NCBI RefSeq assembly: GCF_004293625.1
Contig: NZ_CP033040.1
Location: 1,798,001 to 1,862,000 of the forward strand
Direction: 5' to 3'
DNA: 64,000 nucleotides
Origin: Thiomicrorhabdus indica
Lineage (GTDB): Bacteria > Pseudomonadota > Gammaproteobacteria > Thiomicrospirales > Thiomicrospiraceae
Position numbers and translations under genes: made by a program. Positions 27,083 through 34,872 of this stretch are shown here, in pieces; positions within the stretch are counted from its first letter, which is position 1; each line of letters opens with the position of its first letter. A model generated the notes under the pieces. The model had not been told where the DNA came from and did not search any database. It worked only from the letters and a program-made list of their open reading frames with translations.

Positions 27083-27498
27083 CGTGCGCTGCGCGCGCAC
27101 GAACGCCTACCCTCCGTTCGCAAAGCTCACTTCGCCCCGAACAAAGTTCGGCCTTGCTCAGCCTTACGGCTTGCGCTAAGTGGTGCCGCTAATGCGGCAA
27201 AAAAAATCAACTCCTACCCTCCACTCCCTTTGGTCGTTTCGCCCCAGCCAAAGGCTGGCCTTACTCGGCCTAACGGCCTGCGTTGGAAAGGAGCGGCTAA
27301 GCCGCAACCTTGTTCGCTACGCTCAAGTCAACTACGGAATTACGCGGCTACCGCCGCTAATCAACTTTGTTTAAATTTTATTTTTCTAATTAGAGCGCGA
27401 TTGGGCGAATTTTTGGCCTTATTCCTATGCAACGCGAAACGATACATGTGGCTTTTATCTTCAGTCTACGGCCTTCGGCCTATCTGGGCTAACGCCCA
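27083..27498. other. Noncoding tract dense in short hairpins
   Basis: At least six short perfect inverted repeats with 3-5 base loops follow the iterons: CGTGCGC/GCGCACG (27083-27101), CCGAAC/GTTCGG (27137-27151), TGCCGC/GCGGCA (27184-27199), CCAGCC/GGCTGG (27244-27258), GCGGC/GCCGC (27293-27305) and TGGGC/GCCCA (27485-27498). No believable gene covers it. It may be part of the origin (single-strand initiation or primase sites) or an array of small mobile palindromes. Confidence 0.5.
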
Positions 27499-27534
27499 GC
27501 CCCATAACCTGTGTGATTTAGAACGAGGTGTGAA

Positions 27535-27777
27535 ATGTTGAAAATTGTGACTAACGTAAAATCAGGTGAAGAGGATATTTTGACACCAGTAAAGAATGAA
27601 AACCTAAGAGTATTTGACCTAGATGGAAATTTGATTTGCGAGGTTAAAAATCCAATATTTGGATGGACAACAGAACTACTTTGGCAACAGTCAGAAAGAC
27701 TTTATCGAAATGGTTTAACTAAAAATGGTGCTGATGCGTTCCTTGGTCGTTCCTGGATCGGAAGTACAGAAGTCTGA
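27535..27777 (+). CDS. Small hypothetical ICE protein
   Basis: This 80-residue protein begins MLKIVTNVKSGEEDILTP, with GAGGTG upstream. It contains a beta-rich segment (LRVFDLDGNLICEVKNPIF) and no recognised motif. It is followed after 15 bases by another small gene. Confidence 0.5.
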   Translation: MLKIVTNVKSGEEDILTPVKNENLRVFDLDGNLICEVKNPIFGWTTELLWQQSERLYRNGLTKNGADAFLGRSWIGSTEV

Positions 27778-27792
27778 TCAAAGGAAAATGGT

Positions 27793-28101
27793 ATGAATTT
27801 AATTCAAGAAAATTTCGATTTTTCAAAGCAAGACAAAACTCCAAAAGCTACTAAAAATTCCAAGGCGAAAAAAATTAATTGGAAGCGAAAATTAAATGGT
27901 TTACATATCAAGGATAAAGATTTAAAGCATGCCAGTTTTATGGCCATCTACATGATCGTTGAACTGAAAACTACTTTGGCCAAAGCTAAGCGTTCTGCAT
28001 CTAATCGTCATGGTGTTCCAATGAGTAAAATTGAATCAATCGCTAAAGAAGTTCTTGGCCAAAAGTTTTTTGATTCTCGCAGAAGGTTTTCTAAAAATTG
28101 A
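27793..28101 (+). CDS. Small basic hypothetical ICE protein
   Basis: This 102-residue protein is Lys/Arg-rich, particularly in residues 12-45 and at the C-terminus (KFFDSRRRFSKN). It has an AAGGAAAA ribosome binding site. The basic character suggests nucleic-acid binding, but no family is recognised. Confidence 0.5.
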   Translation: MNLIQENFDFSKQDKTPKATKNSKAKKINWKRKLNGLHIKDKDLKHASFMAIYMIVELKTTLAKAKRSASNRHGVPMSKIESIAKEVLGQKFFDSRRRFSKN

Positions 28102-28158
28102 ATGCCTATCTTGAGTAGTGCGTGGAATGACTAAAAATTGTGCTCAACCTTCTTCTTA

Positions 28159-28179
28159 CTATATACTTAATGTATATAG
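28159..28179. promoter_or_regulatory. VapBC operator palindrome
   Basis: CTATATAC and GTATATAG form a perfect 8-bp inverted repeat with a 5-bp spacer, 22 bases before the VapB start. It probably overlaps the -10 region and would serve as the autoregulatory site for the antitoxin-toxin complex. Confidence 0.6.
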
Positions 28180-28200
28180 TTTCTATAAAAGGTATTAACT

Positions 28201-28443
28201 ATGATTAATGCGACCGTTTTCGAAAATAATAAAACACAAGCCATTCGTCTTCCTGTTCCTGTTCGCTTTCCTCGTTCAGTAAAAAAAGTGGTTGTCCGTG
28301 CAATTGGCCAAGAGCGGATTATTAGTCCAATAGAAAACACATGGGACAGTTTCTTTTTAAATCCAGAAAATACGGCTTCTGATGACTTTTTGGATGAACG
28401 TGCTGAGCAAACAGAAGCTTTAAGAGAGTCATTCGATGATTAA
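28201..28443 (+). CDS. vapB: VapB-type antitoxin (AbrB fold)
   Basis: The 80-residue product begins MINATVFENNKTQAIRLPVP, the swapped-hairpin AbrB/VapB pattern with the conserved NKTQAIRLP. The acidic C-terminal half (DDFLDERAEQTEALRESFDD) should wrap around the toxin. It overlaps vapC by 8 bases. The complex is expected to repress the operon through the upstream palindrome. Confidence 0.88.
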   Translation: MINATVFENNKTQAIRLPVPVRFPRSVKKVVVRAIGQERIISPIENTWDSFFLNPENTASDDFLDERAEQTEALRESFDD

Positions 28444-28837
28444 GTATTTACTGGACACCAATATTTGCATTTATGTCATCAAACGTAGACCTATAGAGGT
28501 TCTTCAGAAGTTTAATGATGCAGCTGGCCATATGGCAATTTCTTCTATTACTCTTGCTGAACTTTTGCATGGTGTTGAAAAAAGTCAACATGTAGCAAGA
28601 AATTTAAAAGCAGTTGAAGACTTTTGCAGTCGATTAGATGTCATAGACTATGACGATAAAGCAGCGGCGCATTACGGTGAAATTCGTGCAGATCTAGAAA
28701 ACAAAGGTAAAACGATTGGTGTAAATGATTTGCATATAGCTGGCCATGCAAGGAGTCTTGGCGCTATCCTCGTTAGCAATAACTTAAAAGAATTTGAGCG
28801 TGTCGATGGTTTAAGGTTTCAAAACTGGATTTGTTGA
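28436..28837 (+). CDS. vapC: VapC PIN-domain toxin
   Basis: The 133-residue PIN RNase has acidic catalytic residues visible in LLDTNICIYVI (Asp6), ITLAELLHG (Glu), and GVNDLHIAGHA (Asp). VapC toxins cleave tRNA or rRNA. It forms an ICE maintenance module with the overlapping vapB. Confidence 0.9.
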   Translation: MIKYLLDTNICIYVIKRRPIEVLQKFNDAAGHMAISSITLAELLHGVEKSQHVARNLKAVEDFCSRLDVIDYDDKAAAHYGEIRADLENKGKTIGVNDLHIAGHARSLGAILVSNNLKEFERVDGLRFQNWIC

Positions 28838-28943
28838 TTTCATAATTTACTCAAGGCACGGTAAATTTCTACTTACAATAAAATTTTTTATGGATTATTA
28901 ATTAGTTGAGAAAGTAAGCGTTTTCTTAAAGGAATTTCTATAA

Positions 28944-29555
28944 ATGGATGATGAAAAAGAAACCTATTTTAATAATGCAGTGATGCTTCTTATTGCAGAG
29001 CAAAAAGAAGATGCTACCATGCAATTAAGGCAACTTTTTACATGCTTGGCCAAAGAAGCAAAAATAAGAGATCAATGGAGCTACAAGTGGTCAGCTTTAC
29101 CAGACGGCATATCATTATATGCTCTCTCTGAAAAACAACAGCACGAATATAGTATTGGGATCTTTCAAGGAAAGTTTTATATTGAGTCGAACATATATGA
29201 TGCAAGTCTGCTAAAAACAATGAAGCCGAAATACTGGGCAATTCTGGCTGAATTAGATGATTCTATCGACAGTTTTAAATTTTCTGAAAATGCTGTGGTT
29301 AGTAACAAAGTTAATTTTGATTTAAAGTCGAGCAAGTCGAGCATATTTAATCTCATGCGAAATTATGTGTTATTAACTGAACATGAAATGGGCATCGTTG
29401 ATATCGGACAATTGGGAGCTCTTTGGCCAATAAGCCAAAACAATGATTTTTTAGAAAATGAAGCCACTAAGGTTTTGACGGGACTTCATCAGCTAAATTA
29501 TCTGATGTATCGCAACGAATACATTCGAGCAAAAAGTAGAGACAAATATAAGTGA
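28944..29555 (+). CDS. Hypothetical 203-residue ICE protein
   Basis: An AAGGAA site precedes the ATG. The protein is acidic at its N-terminus (MDDEKETYFNNAVMLL) and largely helical with several aromatic patches (KYWAILAELDDSIDSFKFS). No domain is recognised. It is monocistronic and followed by a good terminator. Confidence 0.5.
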   Translation: MDDEKETYFNNAVMLLIAEQKEDATMQLRQLFTCLAKEAKIRDQWSYKWSALPDGISLYALSEKQQHEYSIGIFQGKFYIESNIYDASLLKTMKPKYWAILAELDDSIDSFKFSENAVVSNKVNFDLKSSKSSIFNLMRNYVLLTEHEMGIVDIGQLGALWPISQNNDFLENEATKVLTGLHQLNYLMYRNEYIRAKSRDKYK

Positions 29556-29622
29556 GCATAAATCATCAAATTTGCTAAACAATTGAATGTAATTTTAATG
29601 ATTTATCACAAATTACCCAACA

Positions 29623-29647
29623 AACCGCGCTTGTCGCGGTTTTTTTA
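29623..29647 (+). terminator. Intrinsic terminator
   Basis: AACCGCG pairs with CGCGGTT, followed by seven T residues, about 70 bases after the gene at 28944-29555. Confidence 0.8.
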
Positions 29648-29715
29648 TGCCAGTTGTCAATAAATATACTACACGCTAAGATAAAGAGTGAAAACTGCGT
29701 CGTTCCAGTCTGAAC

Positions 29716-29905
29716 GAAGCCTTTGCTGAGTGCTCTCAGTACCCTTAAACGTGGCCTGACGTTGTGAAATAAGCAGGTGCCTTTAGACAGGTCAACGACT
29801 TCGATTCCTGTCAACCGATCTTCGGTGAAGTCATTTTTATCAACCCTATGGGATATATCAATCCCATAGGGTAACGGTGTATCTCAAATTTAACTTTTGG
29901 AGGTA
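29716..29905 (+). ncRNA. Structured leader element A (hairpin, pseudoknot, hairpin)
   Basis: This leader lies upstream of the TTG gene at 29911. P1: GCTGAG/CTCAGT. Pseudoknot: GACAGG (29786-29791) pairs with CCTGTC (29807-29812); GACTTC (29797-29802), inside that loop, pairs with GAAGTC (29827-29832); a small CCGA/TCGG hairpin lies between. P3: ACCCTATGGGAT (29843-29854) with ATCCCATAGGGT (29861-29872), then a GGAGGT ribosome binding site. Element B (38778-38955) is closely similar in sequence; C, D and E share the architecture with different bases. Probably a cis-acting regulatory RNA. Confidence 0.7.
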
Positions 29906-29910
29906 CGCCA

Positions 29911-30096
29911 TTGAATCAAGAGCAGAAAACATTTTTGGCTAGAACTGTAGAAATTACAGCCTTTGGTCAATTTGGCGCATTCGGTTATCCAGCCCTTTTG
30001 AAGAACGACTGGATCATCGTTGCAATTACTTGCTTAGCTGTCCTGGTACTATTAGCAACGACGTATGCTATACTTTCAATCAATACAGGAGATTAA
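29911..30096 (+). CDS. Small membrane protein, leader A gene 1
   Basis: The product has 61 residues with one clear C-terminal membrane segment (about 32-55). The start is TTG, chosen because GGAGGT lies 7 bases upstream. It is followed by a second, smaller membrane protein gene. The same arrangement (structured leader, 61-97 residue membrane protein, 36-51 residue membrane protein) occurs at 35141-35580 and 38327-38955. Function unknown. Confidence 0.6.
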   Translation: MNQEQKTFLARTVEITAFGQFGAFGYPALLKNDWIIVAITCLAVLVLLATTYAILSINTGD

Positions 30097-30097
30097 C

Positions 30098-30214
30098 ATG
30101 ACAGCGTATACACTCGTCCATGTAATTGGCTTTTCCACAGTGTTTATCATCGCTTTTGGTGCTCTGGCAATTGCTTTGCATCATAAGCATAAACACAACC
30201 AGAAACACCAATAA
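30098..30214 (+). CDS. Tiny membrane protein, leader A gene 2
   Basis: This 38-residue product starts MTAYTLVHVIGFSTVFIIA. It has a single membrane helix and a His/Lys-rich tail (HHKHKHNQKHQ). The ATG lies just after the preceding stop codon with a GGAG site overlapping that gene's end. It resembles in size and layout the second genes of the two sister pairs, which also begin Met-Thr. Confidence 0.6.
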   Translation: MTAYTLVHVIGFSTVFIIAFGALAIALHHKHKHNQKHQ

Positions 30215-30228
30215 TAACTTACTCTACG

Positions 30229-30251
30229 CCCAGCAATTTGCTGGGTTTTTT
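30229..30251 (+). terminator. Intrinsic terminator
   Basis: CCCAGCA/TGCTGGG stem with a 3-base loop followed by six T residues, 15 bases after the tiny membrane gene. Confidence 0.85.
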
Positions 30252-30269
30252 GTCACACCTACAATTAAT

Positions 30270-30917
30270 TTAAGACAAAAGATTTAAAAAACCTCTTAAA
30301 TGATCTACTCTAGAGTCGGCAAGGTTCCATATATCCTTATTAATTCCTGATTCATAATTGCACTTTCTGCCTGCCTGCTTTCTCTCTTCAGACGTACAAG
30401 TATCATATCGAAGATATTGACTTATCCAGAATTTATCAAATTCTTTTTGACTTATCTTAATGCCTTCATTATTTAAGCACTCTTTCCAAGCTTCTAAACA
30501 ATCTGCATGAATTGAGTTTTCTGATTTTATCTCTTTCAGTAAAGTTTCAAGCTCGCCAACTCCATTTACATTTAACACGCAAATAGCAATTTCAACATTT
30601 TTCTCGGCACAAGCACTTAATTGATTAGCAGCCTCTGGTGGATTCTTTACACCACAGCGAACTAATGATTCTTGAACCAACTGTAAGCGTTGTTCGATAC
30701 CCACACTATCTGCATCGACCATGATGCCAATTTTGTCGTATTCATCCCAGCGTATTTCATTTATTGCTTGATCCAGATTTCCAAGCCCAGATAAACATTT
30801 AAAATCGGTAGAATCGCAAATTGGAGGATTAATATCTGCTTCAATGCCTAATTCATTCATTAATCTAAGCAAAAAATATTTGTCATTATCACTTTCAACA
30901 ATAATGAGACTACTCAC
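30270..30917 (-). CDS. TOPRIM-like (DUF3226/DUF4435-type) partner of AAA ATPase
   Basis: The 215-residue product begins MSSLIIVESDNDKYFLLRLM, with a conserved early Glu (VESDND), and then has KIGIMVDADSVGIEQRL at about 62-78, the DxD motif of TOPRIM folds. Its start overlaps the end of the AAA ATPase gene by 8 bases. An AAA ATPase coupled to a TOPRIM protein is the layout of PARIS- and OLD-like anti-phage systems. A defence role is inferred from this pairing; the exact subtype is uncertain. Confidence 0.65.
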   Translation of the reverse strand: MSSLIIVESDNDKYFLLRLMNELGIEADINPPICDSTDFKCLSGLGNLDQAINEIRWDEYDKIGIMVDADSVGIEQRLQLVQESLVRCGVKNPPEAANQLSACAEKNVEIAICVLNVNGVGELETLLKEIKSENSIHADCLEAWKECLNNEGIKISQKEFDKFWISQYLRYDTCTSEERKQAGRKCNYESGINKDIWNLADSRVDHLRGFLNLLS

Positions 30918-32004
30918 CTCTTAGCCTCCCATTGTGATTTAATGCGTAATTTAGTTGCTCATAGCTCCTTTCTCGTGTCTCAATCAACTGAGTTTTTTTG
31001 TTCCTATAAAACTCAAGATAGACACCTTCATCTTCAACGTTAGCTTCATTAAACTTTTCTAAGCACTCCTTAGAGTGAGTGCTTATAAACAATTGACAGT
31101 TTGCCAGCTTTGAAGCTTCAAAGACAATCTTCCAAAGCTTAGGATAGTTAGTAAAGTGAATACCATTTTCGATTTCATCGATAAATAAATAACCATCACG
31201 ACTAGCCCAAATGCCACAGAGAATAGCAATATATCGATTAACCCCTTCACCTAGCGATGAAAGCAAGATAGGTTTCTCTTGGCTTTTAACTTGAAGCTTT
31301 AAAACTACCGTATTTCTATCAGTAACCACTTGCTTCATGGCTAATATCTGTTCATCAAACAAGGACAATGACTGATTTAGATACATCTCTCTATTTAGAT
31401 TAATTAAATGCCCATATAGAACGGCAATTTCTTGCTCATCTGTTGTAGCAGAAGATATGAAATTTATATTCCTGTTTTTAGATGATTCATACCGTCTTCT
31501 GAATGCCGTTCGTCGCATGACGGAATCTAATGGATAAATTCTATGGTCTGCATTGAGAGAAAACTTCATGCCTGGCTCATGAGAAATGTCATCCAAATCC
31601 TCATCAATACTGAACAATTCAAATTCTTTTGAATTAAGGAACCTGATTTCTCGGCTATTTTTATCTATGACACTTACGATATCATCCAAATCCTGAATTT
31701 CCAGATGATTATTATCAATAGCAATTTTTAAAGACTTCTTATCTTGGTGAAAAAGATCAATCTCATATTCAGAATTACTACCTCTATCACCAAACCTTTG
31801 CCTTGACCTTAAAAGTTGAACAAAACCATAGGCAACATCACCCGAATCGACACTGCTCAAGTTCCATCTTAAAGCTTCCATGAATGCAGTTTTACCGATA
31901 TTGTTTTTACCGCCTATCAGGTTCACTCTCTTCAAATTCGATACTTTTAAAGACTCGAATCCTTTAAAGTTCTCAATAACGACATTTTTAACCAATGTGT
32001 TCAT
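30910..32004 (-). CDS. AAA15/OLD-like ATPase
   Basis: The 364-residue product begins NVVIENFKGFESLKVSNLK, typical of SMC/OLD-like ATPases. Walker A is GGKNNIGKTAF at about 31-41, the signature region LSSLGEGVNRY at about 248, Walker B GYLFIDEIENGIHF at about 269, and a switch His in LFISTHSKE. There is no nuclease domain of its own; the next gene supplies a TOPRIM-like protein. This forms a candidate two-gene defence system carried as ICE cargo, next to a serine recombinase. Confidence 0.8.
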   Translation of the reverse strand: MNTLVKNVVIENFKGFESLKVSNLKRVNLIGGKNNIGKTAFMEALRWNLSSVDSGDVAYGFVQLLRSRQRFGDRGSNSEYEIDLFHQDKKSLKIAIDNNHLEIQDLDDIVSVIDKNSREIRFLNSKEFELFSIDEDLDDISHEPGMKFSLNADHRIYPLDSVMRRTAFRRRYESSKNRNINFISSATTDEQEIAVLYGHLINLNREMYLNQSLSLFDEQILAMKQVVTDRNTVVLKLQVKSQEKPILLSSLGEGVNRYIAILCGIWASRDGYLFIDEIENGIHFTNYPKLWKIVFEASKLANCQLFISTHSKECLEKFNEANVEDEGVYLEFYRNKKTQLIETRERSYEQLNYALNHNGRLRGE

Positions 32005-32033
32005 AATTTCCTCACGCTCCTTTCAAAGAGCAC

Positions 32034-32582
32034 TTATAGATATCTAAATAGTGTTGTTCTGGATACACCAAACTGTTCAGCAACTTCTTCAGCTGTTTGC
32101 GTTCGCTCAGGGTTATTCATAATCGCTTTGGCCATTGCCACTTGCTTTTGTGTCAACTTTGGTTTGCGGCCACCTTTGCGGCCTCTGGATCTCGCAGCAT
32201 CCAATCCTGCCTTGGTTCGCTCTGAAATAATGTTACGCTCAAATTCAGCCAGTGCACCAAAAACATGAAACACCAACTTACCAGTAGACGTTGTTGTATC
32301 GATACCATCAGTCAGCGATACAAACTGAACCCCTCGACCCTCCAAATCTGCCACAATTGATATGAGATCTTTAAGCGACCGGCTTAGCCGGTCAAGCTTC
32401 CATACGACCAATTGATCACCGGAACGCAGTGCTTTTAATACTGCCACAAGCTCCGGTCGATCTGATTTTGAACCTGAACCAGTTTCTTCATAAATCTGTT
32501 CACAGCCATGAACTTTCAGCGCATCGATCTGCAAACTTGTATCCTGGCTGGATGTACTAACCCTAGCGTAGCCGATTTTCAT
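32034..32582 (-). CDS. Serine recombinase (resolvase/invertase family)
   Basis: The 182-residue product starts MKIGYARVSTSSQDTSLQ, with the catalytic Ser in VSTSSQD and the Arg of LDRLSRS. The C-terminal helix-turn-helix (TAEEVAEQFGVSRTTLFRYL) is as in Pin/Hin and Tn3 resolvases. Size matches the small resolvase group. No transposase is nearby. The upstream gap 32583-32838 carries an inverted repeat that may be its crossover site. Confidence 0.88.
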   Translation of the reverse strand: MKIGYARVSTSSQDTSLQIDALKVHGCEQIYEETGSGSKSDRPELVAVLKALRSGDQLVVWKLDRLSRSLKDLISIVADLEGRGVQFVSLTDGIDTTTSTGKLVFHVFGALAEFERNIISERTKAGLDAARSRGRKGGRKPKLTQKQVAMAKAIMNNPERTQTAEEVAEQFGVSRTTLFRYL

Positions 32583-32713
32583 AAGTAAACCTATCACACT
32601 TTGAGTGTTGTAATTTTTTCAGACAAAATGCATTTAAATAAAATGTTTGTTCCAAAATAAAGATTTCAACCGTTTATGGTACTTTGATTATGACACTAAT
32701 TTTGAAACAAAAA

Positions 32714-32744
32714 AAGCCTTGATTACTTAATGAAATCAAGGCTT
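32714..32744 (-). terminator. Terminator-like hairpin
   Basis: AAGCCTTGATT (32714-32724) and AATCAAGGCTT (32734-32744) pair perfectly; reverse-strand T run follows. It backs up the terminator at 32791-32813. Confidence 0.7.
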
Positions 32745-32752
32745 AATAAAAT

Positions 32753-32778
32753 GTTTCAAAAACATACGTTTTTGAGAC
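32753..32778. promoter_or_regulatory. Inverted repeat, possible recombinase site
   Basis: GTTTCAAAAAC and GTTTTTGAGAC form an 11-bp inverted repeat with one mismatch and a 4-bp spacer, 170 bp upstream of the serine recombinase. ATAAAATGTTT occurs at 32638 and 32746. It could be a recombinase crossover or operator site. Confidence 0.35.
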
Positions 32779-32790
32779 TCAGGCCACAAT

Positions 32791-32813
32791 AAAAAACCCG
32801 GCTAATTGCCGGG
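32791..32813 (-). terminator. Intrinsic terminator
   Basis: CCCGGC/GCCGGG stem with a T run on the reverse strand, about 25 bases after the stop of the gene at 32839-33117. Confidence 0.8.
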
Positions 32814-32838
32814 TGTGGATTTAATCTTAATATTGTTT

Positions 32839-33117
32839 TTATGCTGCTACACCTTTCTCAAGAACATTAAAAACAGCTTCATAGTCTTTACTGAGTCCGC
32901 ACGTCCGGACTTCATTTAAAGAAACCAAATTATGGGCAATTTTATTAACGAATAAAATTTGCTCAATCGATTCAAAAAGTCGGCCGGTATCGATTGGAAT
33001 CCAAAGATCCACCAACTCATTAGCATCAATTTCAGTACCAAACTGAATGTGCTTGCAAAAATGCACACAGGTAATCCCATTGACCGGCATAACAATTAGA
33101 TTGATTTTATTGCGCAT
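32839..33117 (-). CDS. Hypothetical ICE protein, leader C gene 2
   Basis: This 92-residue protein (MRNKINLIVMPVNGITCVHF...) has no recognised motif. It overlaps the upstream gene by 11 bases and is presumably translated from the same leader C transcript. Confidence 0.55.
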   Translation of the reverse strand: MRNKINLIVMPVNGITCVHFCKHIQFGTEIDANELVDLWIPIDTGRLFESIEQILFVNKIAHNLVSLNEVRTCGLSKDYEAVFNVLEKGVAA

Positions 33118-33802
33118 GGGAACCTCCTAGAATTGATGGTAGAGTTTCCTCACACCAACAACCTGAAATTAGCTCACCATTTAGCAACGAGATCCGATCA
33201 CCGACACATTCCATTACAGACTGTGGATATTCGTACCAATCCAAATCAGGATCAAACGATTGCATCAAATCTTCTAAGGCTAAGTCTGGATCAAACACTT
33301 TGGAGATTTCATGCACCGCTGCAACCACTGACGAAGAATCAGCAACATCAATGCTCACAGAACCACCGACAACAAGACTGTAATCGGCTTTGACACGCTC
33401 GGCTACTTGCCAAATAATAGCGCGGCTCACCAAGTCATCTGCTCCAATATCCGATATATCGCCAGGTTTTTTCAAACCAAGGTACACCGCCTTTTTTTCA
33501 AGGTCATAATGAGAGTCGATTGAATTGATAAATACCGAAATCTCATCAAACGGATTAAGAGCAATGTGCAAATCAATCTCATCTGCTTTTTTAGCAAATC
33601 TTTCAGAGAGAGCAGAAAGAGAAGACATCATAAAAAAATGCAAAAACGCGTTGGTACTTAAATCTTCTGGGCGAATACCCATATTTTGCAAAACATCGCA
33701 AGGTAACTCATCTTCATGGGTTTCATCCCAATCCGAGTATGCTTTTTCAACCACCCATTCATCAAGGCTAGCAATACCAAAAACATCATTAAAAAAAGAC
33801 AT
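33107..33802 (-). CDS. Hypothetical ICE protein, leader C gene 1
   Basis: The start MSFFNDVFGIASLDEWVVEK at 33802 has a GGAGAT site; an upstream ATG at 33850 lies inside the structured leader and was rejected. The 231-residue product is acidic and Asp/Ser-rich in its second half. It is preceded by leader element C. No family is recognised. Confidence 0.6.
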   Translation of the reverse strand: MSFFNDVFGIASLDEWVVEKAYSDWDETHEDELPCDVLQNMGIRPEDLSTNAFLHFFMMSSLSALSERFAKKADEIDLHIALNPFDEISVFINSIDSHYDLEKKAVYLGLKKPGDISDIGADDLVSRAIIWQVAERVKADYSLVVGGSVSIDVADSSSVVAAVHEISKVFDPDLALEDLMQSFDPDLDWYEYPQSVMECVGDRISLLNGELISGCWCEETLPSILGGSHAQ

Positions 33803-33807
33803 AACAT

Positions 33808-33945
33808 ATCTCCAAAAACTAGGGATACGCTGCACCCTTCGGGGCAACATGTACCCCGAAGGTTAAAAATAGATCGGCCGGTAAACCGGTTGTGGCCAAA
33901 CGATCCGTGGCGGCCACTAAGGGCGCTAAGCGAACTTAGCAAGGG
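33808..33945 (-). ncRNA. Structured leader element C
   Basis: Forward-strand coordinates of the reverse-strand RNA. P1: GCTAAG/CTTAGC (33925-33940, loop UUCG in the RNA). Pseudoknot stem 1: GTGGCC (33892-33897) with GGCCAC (33912-33917). Stem 2: AGATCG (33871-33876) with CGATCC (33901-33906), one G-U pair. Inner hairpin: CCGG/CCGG (33878-33889). P3: CCTTCGGGG (33836-33844) with CCCCGAAGG (33854-33862), before the GGAGAT site. The base pairs differ from A and B but the fold is kept, which is covariation evidence. Confidence 0.7.
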
Positions 33946-33967
33946 TTTGAAGATCTAAGCAGATCAA

Positions 33968-34011
33968 ACAAATCGGTATATCTACTTTTTAAAGTTGTTA
34001 TACCGATTTGT
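33968..34011 (-). terminator. Long hairpin between two leader units
   Basis: ACAAATCGGTATA (33968-33980) pairs with TATACCGATTTGT (33999-34011), a perfect 13-bp stem. With the nearby GC hairpin at 34021-34043 it probably terminates the gene at 34048 before leader C begins; T runs are poor. Confidence 0.5.
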
Positions 34012-34047
34012 TTGGGATCCAACCAGCGCAAGCGCCGGTTGGGTAGA

Positions 34048-34587
34048 TTAAAGATTGATAGCTTTATTATGTAAGCGTCTTAACTTGCTATTCATGGTAT
34101 TTTTCACAGGGAAGTACCCCTGATCAGAAACATACCACGCAACCCAATCACCAAAAGGCTCAACAAGGTCATAAGCAAAAACGTAATCAACTTCATCAGC
34201 CACCGAATTATAGAAATCATCAACATGGCTTGCCAGATCAGAAACTACCGCAAGAAACTCAAGTTGCCCCTCTGCCGACAACTCAACTGCTCTCGCAAGA
34301 CCTTCACTTTCAACAGCACCTTTAACCAGGTAACAAACTGTTACCGGATCAACAGACTTTACAGGCTTAACCAAATCCTGGGATTTGGTAATGACAGCCC
34401 ACTCAGACCCATTTTCAACGGTGATATTCGATAAAGCAGATTTAGCTATATTCTCTAAAACTGAAGTTCGTTTTATCTCAGCCTCAGAAAAACCACAATC
34501 GGCCAAAACGCCGTTAATTTCTTCAAGAGTTGAATAAGCACCGTTGGAAGCTGCGCCATTTACATGATTAATATAAAGTAAGAACAT
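34048..34587 (-). CDS. Hypothetical ICE protein, leader D gene
   Basis: The product has 179 residues, with a CGGAGAT site before the ATG and structured leader D further upstream. No domain is recognised. The stretch VLADCGFSEAEI (about 29-40) resembles VLKDCGFSEAHL at the N-terminus of the pilus-ATPase-like protein at 60773-61609. This could be chance or a shared partner-binding segment. Confidence 0.6.
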   Translation of the reverse strand: MFLLYINHVNGAASNGAYSTLEEINGVLADCGFSEAEIKRTSVLENIAKSALSNITVENGSEWAVITKSQDLVKPVKSVDPVTVCYLVKGAVESEGLARAVELSAEGQLEFLAVVSDLASHVDDFYNSVADEVDYVFAYDLVEPFGDWVAWYVSDQGYFPVKNTMNSKLRRLHNKAINL

Positions 34588-34591
34588 GGTT

Positions 34592-34735
34592 GTATCTCCG
34601 AAAAACTGAGATAGCTACCACCCCTTCAGGACAATAAGTATCCCAAAGGGTTAAATTAGATCCGCCAACTAAGAGTTGGTCGCAGCCATTGGATCTGAAG
34701 CGCTGCTAAGGGCGCTAACCGAAGTTAGCAAAGGT
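34592..34735 (-). ncRNA. Structured leader element D
   Basis: P1: GCTAAC (34714-34719) with GTTAGC (34724-34729), UUCG loop in the RNA. Pseudoknot stem 1: GCAGC (34682-34686) with GCTGC (34702-34706). Stem 2: AGATCC (34658-34663) with GGATCT (34691-34696). Inner hairpin: CCAACT/AGTTGG (34665-34679). P3 is less regular: CCCTT (34622-34626) with AAGGG (34646-34650) plus GGA/TCC, then CGGAGAT. Compensatory changes relative to A-C support the fold. Confidence 0.68.
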
Positions 34736-34872
34736 TTCACTAAAAGAGTGATGAACGCCGAAATTCTATCAGAACTAGATGTTTAACAGTGATTTTTTGA
34801 AATTCATTGCTAGAATGTATTTTTTAAATAAATTCCACTTTTTTTAAATCTAACGTCAAATCTGGAGGGGCA

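Noticed and set aside
26639-27541. 300-residue frame over the iterons
   Set aside because: The translation is the iteron sequence itself plus low-complexity hairpin DNA; it lacks a ribosome binding site and family features.
29575-29814. Reverse-strand gene over leader A
   Set aside because: It coincides with conserved RNA stems whose bases covary in the other leaders; no start signal.
33525-33958. Forward-strand genes opposite the leader C unit
   Set aside because: They are shadows of the reverse-strand gene and its structured leader.
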